NCBI GenBank assembly: GCA_025937235.1
Contig: JAICRU010000015.1
Coordinates: 1 to 45,093, forward strand
DNA from: Acidimicrobiia bacterium
GTDB lineage: Bacteria > Actinomycetota > Acidimicrobiia > Spongiisociales > ZC4RG35
Direction of reading: 5' to 3'
DNA length: 45,093 nt
Position 1 is the first letter of the stretch, and every line of letters starts with the position of its first letter. The notes under the pieces are model-generated. The model saw only the letters and a list, made by a program, of their open reading frames with translations, searched no databases and was not told the DNA's origin. Shown in pieces: positions 24,095 through 32,345 of the stretch. The position numbers and the translations under genes are program-made.

Positions 24095-25459
24095 ATGTCC
24101 TCCGTGGGTGCGCAAGTCTCGGCTCTCGATGACTTGATCGCAAGAGAGCGGCAGAGTTTCCTCGACAGGGCTCCCAGGGCCACCGAGATGGCCGGGACGG
24201 CCGCCAGGTCCTTGGCAGGGGGCGTCACCTCCAGCTGGCAGATCTCCGATCCTCAGCCGATCTGGATCGACCGCGGTCTCGGGTCGAGGGTCTGGGACGT
24301 CGACGGGAACGAGTACATCGACCTCCACGGCGGCTACGGCGCCATGCTGGCCGGTCACGCTCACCCGGCGGTGGTGGCCGCCGTCTCGGAGCGGGTGCGC
24401 AAGGGCACCCACTTCGCTCAGCCGACTGCCGACGCCATCGTCGTGGCAGAGGAGCTCTCCGACCGTTACGGCTTCCCGCTCTGGAGGTTCGGCAACTCCG
24501 GCACCGAGGCGACGATGGACGCCATCCATCTCATGCGGGCCATCACCGGAAGGGACCTGATCATCAAGTTCGAGGGGGGCTATCACGGCCATCACGACTC
24601 GGTGATGGTCTCGGTGTGGAACGAAGAAGGCCTGGGCGCAGAGTCGAGCCCGAAGAGTGTCCCTGCCGGAAGCGGGATTCCCCAGGCCATCGTCGATCTC
24701 GCCCTGATCGCCAGCTTCAACCATCTCGAATCGGTGAGCCGTCTCTTCGAGGAGCACGAGGGAGAGGTGGCCGGAGTCATCGTCGAGCCGGTCCTCCAGA
24801 ACTGTGGTGTCCTGCTTCCCGAGCCGGGTTTCCTTCAGGGTCTTCGCGAATTGACCCTCAGACACGGTGCCCTCCTCACTTTCGACGAGGTCAAGACCGG
24901 GCTCACGGTTGGGAAGGGCGGAGCGACGCGCCGATTCGGCGTGCAGCCAGACATCGTCTGTCTCGCCAAATCGCTGGGCGGAGGGCTGCCCATCTCCGCA
25001 ATCGGTGGCACGGCGGAGGTGATGGGCCACATCGTCGACGGGAGCTACGAGCAGGTTGGGACATTCAACGGGAACCCGTTGTCGCTCGCCGCGGCTCGGG
25101 CGATGCTCGAGGAGGTGATGGTGGGGGAGACATACGAGCACCTCGATCAGCTCCAGACCCGCATGGAGAAAGGGTCCAACGAGGTGATCGGTCGTCACGG
25201 ACTCGTTGCCCATGTGGCCACCGCAGGCGCCAAGGGAAGTGTCATCTACTGCGCCGAGCCGATGCGGACCTATCGCGATTTCCTCGCTGTGGACGGGCGT
25301 TACGCCCAGGCGGCATGGCTCTATCAATACAATCGGGGCGTGTTCCTGCCGCCATGGGGCAAGGGCGAGCAGTGGCTGCTCTCTGTCCAGCACACGGTCG
25401 AGGACGTCGACCGTTATCTGGAGACACTGGACGGTTTCGCAGGCGTCATCTCTGCATGA
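24095..25459 (+). CDS. Class III pyridoxal-phosphate aminotransferase (GSA-aminomutase-like)
   Basis: 454 aa from ATG 24095; AAGGAAGG at 24081-24088 gives a six-base spacing. PLP-enzyme features: RFGNSGTEATMDAIHLMRAITGR, KFEGGYHGHHDSVMVS, DEVKTG at 264-269 and the Schiff-base Lys292 in CLAKSLGGGLPI. The sequence resembles glutamate-1-semialdehyde aminomutases (GVTSSWQ, GTFNGNPLSLAAARAML). No haem biosynthesis gene is nearby, and the gene is 23 bp from a PotA-like ATPase, so an omega-aminotransferase acting on an imported amine or amino acid is more likely. This is inference from context. Confidence 0.83.
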   Translation: MSSVGAQVSALDDLIARERQSFLDRAPRATEMAGTAARSLAGGVTSSWQISDPQPIWIDRGLGSRVWDVDGNEYIDLHGGYGAMLAGHAHPAVVAAVSERVRKGTHFAQPTADAIVVAEELSDRYGFPLWRFGNSGTEATMDAIHLMRAITGRDLIIKFEGGYHGHHDSVMVSVWNEEGLGAESSPKSVPAGSGIPQAIVDLALIASFNHLESVSRLFEEHEGEVAGVIVEPVLQNCGVLLPEPGFLQGLRELTLRHGALLTFDEVKTGLTVGKGGATRRFGVQPDIVCLAKSLGGGLPISAIGGTAEVMGHIVDGSYEQVGTFNGNPLSLAAARAMLEEVMVGETYEHLDQLQTRMEKGSNEVIGRHGLVAHVATAGAKGSVIYCAEPMRTYRDFLAVDGRYAQAAWLYQYNRGVFLPPWGKGEQWLLSVQHTVEDVDRYLETLDGFAGVISA

Positions 25460-25482
25460 TGCGGGTCTAGGCTCGCTCGCTG

Positions 25483-26601
25483 ATGAGTGGCGTCGTCGAA
25501 CTGGTCGATCTTGCCAAGTACTACGGGGAGAACCCGGCCGTCGACCACATCGACCTTCGCATCGAGAGCGGCGAGTTCTTCTCTCTGCTCGGGCCGTCGG
25601 GATGCGGGAAGACCACCACCCTGCGCTTGATCGCGGGTTTCGAGCGGCCTGACAGCGGGGCCATTCTCATCGATGGCGTCGACCAAGCGGGGACCCCACC
25701 TCACAAGCGGCCGGTCAACACCGTCTTTCAGAGTTATGCCCTGTTCCCCCACATGAACGTCGCGGACAATGTCGCCTTCGGGCTCGCCTATCAGGACGTG
25801 CCCAAGGCGGAGCGGAACGGTCGGGTGGCGGAGGCCCTCGATCGGGTCCACCTGAGCGGGATGGAGAGCCGGAAACCCACCCAGCTCTCAGGCGGGCAGC
25901 AGCAGAGAGTGGCCCTGGCCAGATCGTTGGTGCTGAGCCCGTCGGTTCTCCTGCTCGACGAGCCTCTGGGAGCTCTCGACGCCAAGCTGCGCAAGTCGCT
26001 CCAGGTCGAGCTCAAGCGGCTCCAGGAGGACCTGGAGATCACCTTCATCTATGTCACCCACGATCAGGAAGAGGCGATGACGATGTCCGACAGGATCGCG
26101 GTGATGACCGAAGGCACCGTCGAGCAGACGGGCACGCCTGCCGAGATCTACGAGACGCCGACCTCGAGCTACATCGCCGACTTCCTCGGGATCTCGAATC
26201 TGATGTATGCCGAAGCCGTTGGCCCGGGACGGGTCGCTCTGGCCGGTTCAGAGCTCGACTGCGTGGACAAGGAGGGCGCCAGCGGCGAGGTGACCGTCAG
26301 CATCCGCCCCGAGAGAGTGCAGATCCATCCACCCGATTTCGCCGGCGACAATGTCCTCACCGGAGAGATCGAACGCGTCGTGTTCGCAGGCCCATTGCTC
26401 AACGTCCTGGTGACGGTCGAGGAGGTGGGCACCATCCAGGTGACGGTCCCCAACCAGGGAGGCGCGTTCCCTTGGGACTGGCCCGACAAGGTAGCCCTCC
26501 ACCTGCCAGCCGAGTCCCTACGTATCGTGTCCGAGACGGGGACCGCCACCGTGGAGCTCGAAGCCGATCTGGAGGCCGCGGGGGCTGATCAGGACGAGTG
26601 A
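25483..26601 (+). CDS. potA: ABC transporter ATP-binding protein, PotA-like
   Basis: 372 aa. Walker A GPSGCGKTT at 37-45, signature LSGGQQQR, Walker B LLLDEPLGALDAKLR, then VTHDQEEAMTMSDRIAVMTEGTVEQTGTPAEIYETP and a C-terminal TOBE-type domain. This is the PotA/spermidine-putrescine class. Its membrane partners are not adjacent: PotC, PotB and PotD-like genes are at 28438-31590 on the other strand. It follows the aminotransferase by 23 bp in one operon. Its 3' end overlaps the convergent WYL regulator gene by 13 bp. Presumably powers the Pot-type importer. Confidence 0.88.
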   Translation: MSGVVELVDLAKYYGENPAVDHIDLRIESGEFFSLLGPSGCGKTTTLRLIAGFERPDSGAILIDGVDQAGTPPHKRPVNTVFQSYALFPHMNVADNVAFGLAYQDVPKAERNGRVAEALDRVHLSGMESRKPTQLSGGQQQRVALARSLVLSPSVLLLDEPLGALDAKLRKSLQVELKRLQEDLEITFIYVTHDQEEAMTMSDRIAVMTEGTVEQTGTPAEIYETPTSSYIADFLGISNLMYAEAVGPGRVALAGSELDCVDKEGASGEVTVSIRPERVQIHPPDFAGDNVLTGEIERVVFAGPLLNVLVTVEEVGTIQVTVPNQGGAFPWDWPDKVALHLPAESLRIVSETGTATVELEADLEAAGADQDE

Positions 26602-27539
26602 ACGGCGATGAGGCGTCGCCCGATCCGCGTCAGCTCCTCACCCAACTCGTCCGGTGAGTCGACCTCGAACTCCCAGGGGAGTCCGAGCAGATACCGCGCC
26701 AACCACTGCACGTCATCGGCGCCGATCACCAGCCGGGTCATCTCGGGTCCGAGGGATTCGAGTGCGCCGATCGTCGGAGGGATCATCTGTGTCGCCCGTT
26801 CCATGGATGTCGCCATCCGAATCGTGGCGCGCAGGGCGTAGGCATCGATGGCCACCCCGCGCTGCACCATCTCTACCGGGTCGGGCTCAGGCCGGCGGGC
26901 CGAGCGCATCCCCGTTGCGACCGGGTCGGTGAGACGGTCGAGGCGAAATGTGCGCCAGTCGTCACGATCGAGGTCAAACCCGACCAGGTACCAGCGACGT
27001 CCGGTGTGCACCAGACGCAGCGGCTCGACGTGTCTCTCGGTGACCCGGCCCTCGACGTCGGTGTAGGTGAAACGCATCCGCTGTCTGGTGCGTGCTGCCG
27101 AAGCGGCGACCGCCAGCGAGGCGTGGTCGACCGAAGAAGGAGACGTTGGCAGTGTCGAGACGGTTGCCTCCGATATGTCCTCGAGCTGGGCCCGCAACTT
27201 GGGAGGTAACACGTGCTCGAGCTTGGACAGGGCAGAGAGCGACGCATCCTCGAGGCCTCCGACCGCGGTCGTCGCTGCGACTCGGAGACCCAATGCCACA
27301 GCCAACGCCTCCTCGTCGTCGAGGAGAAGCGGCGGGAGCTTGCCGCCCTGCCCGAGACGGTAACCGCCCCCCGGCCCGGCCACCGCTTCGACCGGGTACC
27401 CGAGAGTGCGCAGGCGGGTGATATCTCGGCGTACCGTCCGCGTGGTCACTTCGAGTCGTCGAGCCAGCTCCTCTGCGGTCCAGTCGATGCGCCCTTCGAG
27501 CAGACCGAGGAGCTTGAGCAAACGTTCCGCGCTGTCCAT
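26589..27539 (-). CDS. WYL-domain transcriptional regulator (HTH-WYL-WCX, YafY-like)
   Basis: 316 aa from ATG 27539 (MDSAERLLKLLGLLEGRIDWTAEELARRLEVTTRTVRRDITRLRTLGYPVEAVAGPGGGYRLG), a DeoR/HTH_11-type winged helix at residues 1-60. The WYL domain is visible in RRWYLVGFDLDRDDWRTFRLDRL, and a WCX-type tail follows. Such regulators sense small ligands or nucleic acids and usually act next to their own gene. A perfect 10-bp palindrome lies 22 bp upstream. Divergently arranged with a small protein and a GNAT gene, which are probably its targets. It has no copy of the 16-bp amine-regulon palindrome, so it forms a separate unit inserted between pot genes. Confidence 0.88.
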   Translation of the reverse strand: MDSAERLLKLLGLLEGRIDWTAEELARRLEVTTRTVRRDITRLRTLGYPVEAVAGPGGGYRLGQGGKLPPLLLDDEEALAVALGLRVAATTAVGGLEDASLSALSKLEHVLPPKLRAQLEDISEATVSTLPTSPSSVDHASLAVAASAARTRQRMRFTYTDVEGRVTERHVEPLRLVHTGRRWYLVGFDLDRDDWRTFRLDRLTDPVATGMRSARRPEPDPVEMVQRGVAIDAYALRATIRMATSMERATQMIPPTIGALESLGPEMTRLVIGADDVQWLARYLLGLPWEFEVDSPDELGEELTRIGRRLIAVHSS

Positions 27540-27560
27540 CTTCCTCGATTCTCGTGGTCT

Positions 27561-27583
27561 ATGCGGACAGATCCTGTCCGCAT
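27561..27583. promoter_or_regulatory. Perfect palindromic operator for the WYL regulator
   Basis: Inverted repeat ATGCGGACAG-ATC-CTGTCCGCAT: 10-bp arms, 3-bp spacer, no mismatch. It sits between the divergent WYL regulator (27539) and the small ORF (27624), immediately upstream of TAGTGT (27591-27596, TANNNT-type -10 for the rightward gene). Palindromes of the GGACA-N-TGTCC type are typical of YafY-like WYL regulators. Confidence 0.7.
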
Positions 27584-27623
27584 CTGATCGTAGTGTCGGG
27601 GGGTAGTCGAGGAAGGACACTCC

Positions 27624-27818
27624 ATGATGCATTGGGCCGGTTTCGAGATGATCAGGCACCTGGATGAAGAGCTTCGACAGGTCTCACTCCGCAAGTTCTG
27701 GTGGCGGCACGTCCAGCCCGACCCCGAGCCGGAGCCGTCGGAGCGAATCTCAGAAGCCGAGATAATCGAGCTGGTCTTCGGGCCGCATTGCGAGGCGGAG
27801 GGCTCGATCGGTGCCTGA
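27624..27818 (+). CDS. Small protein of unknown function (64 aa)
   Basis: 64 aa, from ATG 27624 (ATG 27627 is an alternative), with GAGGAAGG seven bases upstream. Sequence MMHWAGFEMIRHLDEELRQVSLRKFWWRHV, then an acidic, Pro-rich tail (PDPEPEPSERISEAEIIELVFG). No signal or membrane helix. I do not recognise a family. It is a real candidate because it has a promoter, operator and ribosome binding site, and its stop overlaps the start of the GNAT gene by 8 bp. Possibly a small partner of the WYL/GNAT unit; function unknown. Confidence 0.6.
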   Translation: MMHWAGFEMIRHLDEELRQVSLRKFWWRHVQPDPEPEPSERISEAEIIELVFGPHCEAEGSIGA

Positions 27819-28416
27819 GCCCGAGTGGGCTCATCAGAGCGAAACGGACCTCGGTCCGATGACGAGCCGGCCCCTGACCCCGGAGCGCTTCCCGGATATG
27901 GAGACGGTGTTCGGAGAGCGTGGCGTGGCCAGGCGATGCTTCTGCATGTACTGGAGGCGGCCGGATCAAGGCCACCGGGACGACCGGGATAACAAGGACC
28001 GGTTCGCCGATCTTGTCTCTGCGGGTCGGACCCCGGGTCTGGTCGGCTATGTCGCCCAAAACGATGTCAGCGAAGATCCGGTGGGCTGGGTCCAGGTCGG
28101 GCCCCGCACCGAGTTCCCCACTCTGGACAGATCGCGACTCCTCAGGCGTCTCGACGACGTCGATGTGTGGTCGATCAATTGCTTCGTGGTGCGGGGAGGC
28201 CACCGCAAGCGTGGGGTAGGGGCGGGGCTCCTCGCCGCTGCCATCGATTTCGCCAAGACGCAAGGGGCGACGGTCATCGAGGCCTACCCGGTGGACGGCC
28301 CTCGTAGCTCCTCGGTCGATTACTTCACTGGCACATTGAGCATGTTCGACGAGCATGGGTTCGTCGAGCTGATCCGACGTAACGACACCCGGCCGATCGT
28401 CCGATTGACGGTGTGA
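27811..28416 (+). CDS. GNAT-family N-acetyltransferase
   Basis: 201 aa from GTG 27811, overlapping the small upstream gene by 8 bp. The acetyl-CoA-binding core is visible: VDVWSINCFVVRGGHRKRGVGAGLLAAAIDFAKTQGATVIEAYPVD, with the pyrophosphate loop R-K-R-G-V-G-A-G. The N-terminus (RCFCMYWRRP) and the tail TGTLSMFDEHGFVELIRRNDTRPIVR match a GNAT subgroup often found beside WYL or DinB genes in actinobacteria. Substrate unknown. Probably controlled by the WYL operator. Confidence 0.83.
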   Translation: MPEPEWAHQSETDLGPMTSRPLTPERFPDMETVFGERGVARRCFCMYWRRPDQGHRDDRDNKDRFADLVSAGRTPGLVGYVAQNDVSEDPVGWVQVGPRTEFPTLDRSRLLRRLDDVDVWSINCFVVRGGHRKRGVGAGLLAAAIDFAKTQGATVIEAYPVDGPRSSSVDYFTGTLSMFDEHGFVELIRRNDTRPIVRLTV

Positions 28417-28437
28417 TCAGAGCTCCCGCACCCGAAG

Positions 28438-29337
28438 TCACATCTCGAAACCGGCCACCGACTCGAGCGCCGAGCCTCGTTCGCCTCGTCGCTTCCCGAG
28501 GGCGCGGAACACCAACCCGGCGACGGAGATCGCACCGATCGTGACCACCATGAGGATCGTGGCCAATGCATTGAGCGAGGGGGGCGGGGCGAGGCGGGCG
28601 CCGGAGTAGAGCTGGACCGGGATGGTCACCGATTCCGGGCCCCCGATCAAGAATTGGCTGATCACGAAGTCGTCGATCGAGATCGCGAAGACGATGGCCA
28701 GGCTGGCCAGAAGCGCCGGGGCCAGGAGTGGGAGGAGAACCCGCCGCATAGCCTGAAACGGGGACGCGCCGAGATCCATGGCCGCCTCCTCGTAGTCCCT
28801 GCCGATTGCGAAAAGTCGTCCCCTGACCATGATCACCACGAATGAGATGGAGAAGGTGACGTGCCCCAGGAACTGGGTCCACGTCCCGAACGGCACGAAG
28901 TCGTACACCTCGTCGAAGACCAAGAAGAGTGCCACTCCCATCACGATCTCCGGAGTGACCAGCGGGATCAGCATCAGTAGGTTGGAGGCCCTCGCCCCTC
29001 GTCCCCTCCACCTTGCCAGCCCGAGGGCCAGGGCAACACCGATCGGCGTGGCAACCAGCATGGTGAGGACCGCGAGGCGAACACTCTGAGTCAGAGCAAA
29101 GCGAAGTGACTCATCGTAGAGAACCGACTCGGCGGCTTCGGGGGTGCCGACGTACCAACGGGTGGAGAAGCCCTGCCAGGTGCTTCTAGATCTTCCGGAG
29201 TTGAACGAGAACAGGACCGCGATCCCAACCGGAATCAGGGACCAGAGGACGTAGAGCAGGGTCACGACTGGCAGGACCCTCGGCTTACCCCAGGGGTTGG
29301 TGGCCCCCGCTTTGAACCGCGACCCGAGGGCGGTCAT
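28438..29337 (-). CDS. potC: ABC transporter permease, PotC-like
   Basis: 299 aa, with about six membrane spans. Starts RVLPVVTLLYVLWSLIPVGIAVLFSFNSGRSRSTWQGFSTRWY, typical of PotC/YdcV-type permeases. The coupling loop is EEAAMDLGASPFQAMRRVLLPLLAPALLAS, followed by FAISIDDFVISQFLIGG, a conserved PotC segment. It overlaps the PotB-like stop by 4 bp. The downstream C-terminal tail is basic and short. Last gene of the pot permease operon. Functions with PotA encoded 2 kb to the left on the other strand. Confidence 0.88.
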   Translation of the reverse strand: MTALGSRFKAGATNPWGKPRVLPVVTLLYVLWSLIPVGIAVLFSFNSGRSRSTWQGFSTRWYVGTPEAAESVLYDESLRFALTQSVRLAVLTMLVATPIGVALALGLARWRGRGARASNLLMLIPLVTPEIVMGVALFLVFDEVYDFVPFGTWTQFLGHVTFSISFVVIMVRGRLFAIGRDYEEAAMDLGASPFQAMRRVLLPLLAPALLASLAIVFAISIDDFVISQFLIGGPESVTIPVQLYSGARLAPPPSLNALATILMVVTIGAISVAGLVFRALGKRRGERGSALESVAGFEM

Positions 29338-30278
29338 CGGCGGGCCTCCTCCGTGGCGCGGTTGATGGACCGCAGGTAGTACACCATGAGCCCGGCGACG
29401 AACATCATGAGGATGATGGTCAACGCCGCGCCCAGCGCACCCCCGCTCGTCGTCTGATTGATGAATTGGTCGATGGTGTTCCCGTACATCCGGGTGCGTG
29501 GGGAGCCCGACAGGAGGTTCGGCGTGTAGTAGTCGCCGAACATGGGGAGCATGATGATCACGAGGCCGCCCAGCACCCCGTAGCGTGAGAGCGGCCAGGT
29601 CACCCGCCAGAAGGTCTGCGAGCTGCTCGCCCCGAGGTCACGTGACGCCTCCAGGGTGGCCTCATCGATCCGATCCAGGGCTGCGAACAACGGGAGGATG
29701 AAGAACGGGATGTATCCGTAGACCAGGCCCAAGACGACCACCAGATGATGGCCGGCGAGCCAATCGGGAGGAACGAACTCGACCGAGAACCAGGAGGCGA
29801 TCGTGGTCAGCCAGCGGTTCACCTGGCCGTCGGGGCTGAGCAGGTTCACCCAGGACATCATCCGCATGAGGTAATTGATCCAGAACGGGGCGAGGATCAG
29901 CAGCAGCCAGAGCCAGCGCCAGCGCCCGGCCTTGCGGGACACGAAGTAGGCCACCGGGTATCCGATGATCAGACACAGCAGCGAGGCGATGAACACATAG
30001 GCGATGGTGCGGAAGGCGATCAGTCCGAGCTGGCCCCCGAACAGCTGGGCGAATGCCTCGCCGAGGATGGTCAAGTCCCAATAGAAAGGATTCCACTCTG
30101 GCGTGGCTCGCTGCAGGATCGGGTCCAACTGGCCCATCGCCACGGCGAATACCGCGTAAAACGGGACCAGGAAGAACAGCGCCAACCAGAGCACTCCGGG
30201 AAGGGCGAAACCCGGCCAAACCCATCGTTTCTGCCCGACCGTTGCGTACTCCGCGCCGGAGGCGAGGTTGGTGGGCAT
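29334..30278 (-). CDS. potB: ABC transporter permease, PotB-like
   Basis: 314 aa, with about six membrane helices. The N-terminus WVWPGFALPGVLWLALFFLVPFYAVFAVAMGQ is typical of PotB/YdcU-type subunits. The coupling loop is EATLEASRDLGASSSQTFWRVTWPLSRYGVLGG. Then MLPMFGDYYTPNLLSGSPRTRMYGNTIDQFI, the conserved PotB region around the fifth span. It starts 19 bp after the PotD-like stop and is coupled to PotC by a 4-bp overlap. Forms the heteromeric channel for a polyamine-like substrate. Confidence 0.88.
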   Translation of the reverse strand: MPTNLASGAEYATVGQKRWVWPGFALPGVLWLALFFLVPFYAVFAVAMGQLDPILQRATPEWNPFYWDLTILGEAFAQLFGGQLGLIAFRTIAYVFIASLLCLIIGYPVAYFVSRKAGRWRWLWLLLILAPFWINYLMRMMSWVNLLSPDGQVNRWLTTIASWFSVEFVPPDWLAGHHLVVVLGLVYGYIPFFILPLFAALDRIDEATLEASRDLGASSSQTFWRVTWPLSRYGVLGGLVIIMLPMFGDYYTPNLLSGSPRTRMYGNTIDQFINQTTSGGALGAALTIILMMFVAGLMVYYLRSINRATEEARR

Positions 30279-30297
30279 CGCCCTCTATGCCACCGGT

Positions 30298-31590
30298 TCA
30301 GCCACCCGAGTTGGCCCTGTTCCACTGCTCCACCCAGAGGGCCTCTGTGGCGGCATCGAGGGGCCCCTGGACCCAGGCCGAATCCAGCTCGAAATCCTCG
30401 GGAGCGACCAACGCCGGCGCCAGATGCGGGGCCAGCCATTCCTCGCTGATCAGGTAGTCGGCGGTGAGGCCGTTCTGTGGGGGCTGATATCCCACGTATT
30501 CGAAGTTCTTCAAGGCGTTGGCCTCGTCGAGCAGGTAATTGAGGAAGGAGTGGGCCAAGACCGGCCGCTCCGACCCTTTGAGCACCGTCATCGTGTCACT
30601 CGAGATCGGCCCATTGACCGTCGAACCGTCGCTCTTGGCGGGCCAGAGATACCGCGTGGTCCCCTCGTCCACACCTCCGGGCCAGAAGTACTGCGAGTTG
30701 ACCAGGTCGCCCGACCATGCTTGATGGATGGCGTATCTTCCTTCGGGCAGGCCGGCGTAACTGCCGTCGATCCGGTATCGGATATCAACCAGATCGATGA
30801 GCTCGACCAGCGCGTCGCCTGCCGCAACCAGTTCTTCCTCGGTCGCTTGCGACGGATCGGAGACTCCGTTGTGGAAGAGGGCGACGGGGATCACATCGGT
30901 GAAGGAATCGAGCATCCCGATCACACCGCGGTACTTCTCATTCCAGAAGACGTCCCAGGGGTTGGCTTGGCCCTCGATGTCGGCGCTGTCCGCCAGGTCC
31001 ATCCGCCACCCGATGCCTGTGGTGTACGTCACGTAGGGAACCGTGTACCTGGAGCCCTGGTCGTAGTACGGGTCGGCCAACTGGGGCCAGACATTGGGCT
31101 CGAGGTTGGGCAGGTAGTCGTGGTTCAGCGGCTGGATCAGGGACGCCGCCACCGCCACCGGGACCCGTTGTGAGGTGGGGAACCAGACGTCGAACTGGAC
31201 CTCTCCCGAGGCGAGCCGGGCCAGCGCCTCTTCCTCATTGACGAACGTCGTCACCTGTATCTCCGCCCCGAGGGCCTCTTCAGCGATGGGGAGGAGCTCC
31301 GGGTTCATGTAGTCCTCCCAGTTGTAGAGCAACAGGGGGCCTTCCTCGGGATCCAGACCAGACTCGATCGCCGGGTTGTCGTCGAAGAGGGGCTGCTGCG
31401 CCGGGCTCCCCGGCGTCCCTATGGCGAGCTCGGCCTCGTCTCCGCCCTCTCGCTCGGCACAAGCGGCGAGCAAGCTGGGCAGAGCAGGCAGGGCGATACC
31501 GAGAAGGGCGGCTCTCTGTAAGAAGTCCCGTCTCGTGTAGACCCTTCGACGGAGCTGGGGGCTCCAGTTCTCCCTGGGGTGATATGCCAC
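30298..31590 (-). CDS. potD: ABC transporter substrate-binding lipoprotein, PotD-like, Tat-exported
   Basis: 430 aa from GTG 31590, chosen because GAGGAGG lies five bases before it; the ORF's first GTG (31620) lies at the operator edge and lacks one. The N-terminus has a twin-arginine signal (TRRDFLQRAALLGIALPALPSLLAAC) with a lipobox cysteine. The body is of PotD/PotF type: LLLYNWEDYMNPELLPIAEEALGAEIQVTTFVNEEEALARLASGEVQFDVWFPTSQRVPVAVAASLIQPLNHDYLPN. Likely ligand is a polyamine or a related amine; the binding residues cannot be assigned with confidence. First gene of potDBC, about 30 bp downstream of operator copy 5. Confidence 0.9.
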   Translation of the reverse strand: MAYHPRENWSPQLRRRVYTRRDFLQRAALLGIALPALPSLLAACAEREGGDEAELAIGTPGSPAQQPLFDDNPAIESGLDPEEGPLLLYNWEDYMNPELLPIAEEALGAEIQVTTFVNEEEALARLASGEVQFDVWFPTSQRVPVAVAASLIQPLNHDYLPNLEPNVWPQLADPYYDQGSRYTVPYVTYTTGIGWRMDLADSADIEGQANPWDVFWNEKYRGVIGMLDSFTDVIPVALFHNGVSDPSQATEEELVAAGDALVELIDLVDIRYRIDGSYAGLPEGRYAIHQAWSGDLVNSQYFWPGGVDEGTTRYLWPAKSDGSTVNGPISSDTMTVLKGSERPVLAHSFLNYLLDEANALKNFEYVGYQPPQNGLTADYLISEEWLAPHLAPALVAPEDFELDSAWVQGPLDAATEALWVEQWNRANSGG

Positions 31591-31619
31591 GGTTACCTCC
31601 TCAGAACTGGAACCAGACA

Positions 31620-31635
31620 CTAAACCGCCATTCAG
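31620..31635. promoter_or_regulatory. Operator copy 5: palindrome CTAAACCGCCATTCAG
   Basis: On the minus strand CTGAATGGCGGTTTAG, 13 of 16 bases of the consensus. It overlaps TAGTGT (31622-31617, minus strand), a TANNNT-type -10 for potDBC, and lies just beyond the stop of the TetR gene (31648). This gives the pot operon its own controlled promoter even if some transcript reads in from tetR. Confidence 0.68.
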
Positions 31636-31647
31636 GGTTCGCGTCGC

Positions 31648-32259
31648 TCAAACACGGGTGTTGAGTGCCATCTCGACGAAAGCAATCGCCAGCGTTCTCA
31701 TCCTTGCCGCGTCGACCGTCGGGTCACGGAGCATGACCTCGATGGCGAGGCCGTCTAGAAGCGCAGCCAGCTGGATGGCGAAGTCTGACGAGTCGATGTC
31801 GTCGAACTCGCCGTCGGCGATGCCCTCCTCGACGACGGCCGAGATCTGATTTCGCCAGGATTCGTCGAGACGGGCCCGGGCGGCGGCCAGGGTTGGATCG
31901 TGACGAGACATCTCCCATGCCGCCGGCCAAAGCACCCATCCGTCCGGCTCTCCGTCTCCCCGAGATGCCTTGGGACAGCTGGCCTCTATGAGGATCGCCA
32001 GTTTGGCGGCTGCAGACCCCGCCCTGTCGAGCTCGCCCTTGACCGCGTCGTGGAACACCTGATCCTGATAGACGAGTGCTTCGGTGAGGAGGGCCGCTTT
32101 CGAGGGAAAGTAGTAGAGGATCAGTGCCGGGCTGGCCCCAATGTGATCGGCGATGTCGGCGATGCGAGTCTCGCACAGACCTCGGTCGGCAATGGTGGCA
32201 CTGGTGGCTGCGAGGATCTCGGTGCGTCTGGTCTCGGTCAGGCTCGGTCTGGGGCTCAC
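31648..32259 (-). CDS. TetR-family transcriptional regulator, candidate master repressor of the amine regulon
   Basis: 203 aa from GTG 32259. Residues 7-55 form the TetR helix-turn-helix: TETRRTEILAATSATIADRGLCETRIADIADHIGASPALILYYFPSKAALLTEAL, including the family hallmark YYFPSKxxLL. The C-terminal helical ligand-binding domain (about 60-200) ends DPTVDAARMRTLAIAFVEMAL. It is the only TetR gene in the window. It lies between two copies of the 16-bp palindrome (31620 and 32318), the usual place for a self-regulated repressor. By context the effector may be a CoA ester or an amine. The link to all seven sites is inference. Confidence 0.88.
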   Translation of the reverse strand: MSPRPSLTETRRTEILAATSATIADRGLCETRIADIADHIGASPALILYYFPSKAALLTEALVYQDQVFHDAVKGELDRAGSAAAKLAILIEASCPKASRGDGEPDGWVLWPAAWEMSRHDPTLAAARARLDESWRNQISAVVEEGIADGEFDDIDSSDFAIQLAALLDGLAIEVMLRDPTVDAARMRTLAIAFVEMALNTRV

Positions 32260-32317
32260 CGAGCAATCTTGGCACAGGCACCGGCTTCATTGCAGCGCCC
32301 CGACGGCCGCCCCTACC

Positions 32318-32333
32318 CTGAATGGTCGTTCAA
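32318..32333. promoter_or_regulatory. Operator copy 6: palindrome CTGAATGGTCGTTCAA
   Basis: 15 of 16 bases of the consensus. Located 58 bp upstream of the TetR start and at the 5' end of the acyl-CoA synthetase gene. TACCCT (32314-32319, TANNNT) overlaps its left edge, so binding would hide the -10 of the rightward promoter. Placed for autoregulation of TetR as well. Confidence 0.72.
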
Positions 32334-32345
32334 TTAGCGACACCA

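Noticed and set aside
24047-25393. Minus-strand ORF of 448 aa
   Set aside because: Fully antisense to the class III aminotransferase, whose motifs and PLP lysine are intact; the antisense frame has no recognisable domain.
24095-25459. Haem biosynthesis gene hemL
   Set aside because: The sequence resembles glutamate-1-semialdehyde aminomutase, but no haem gene is nearby and it shares an operon with PotA; the specific symbol is not justified.
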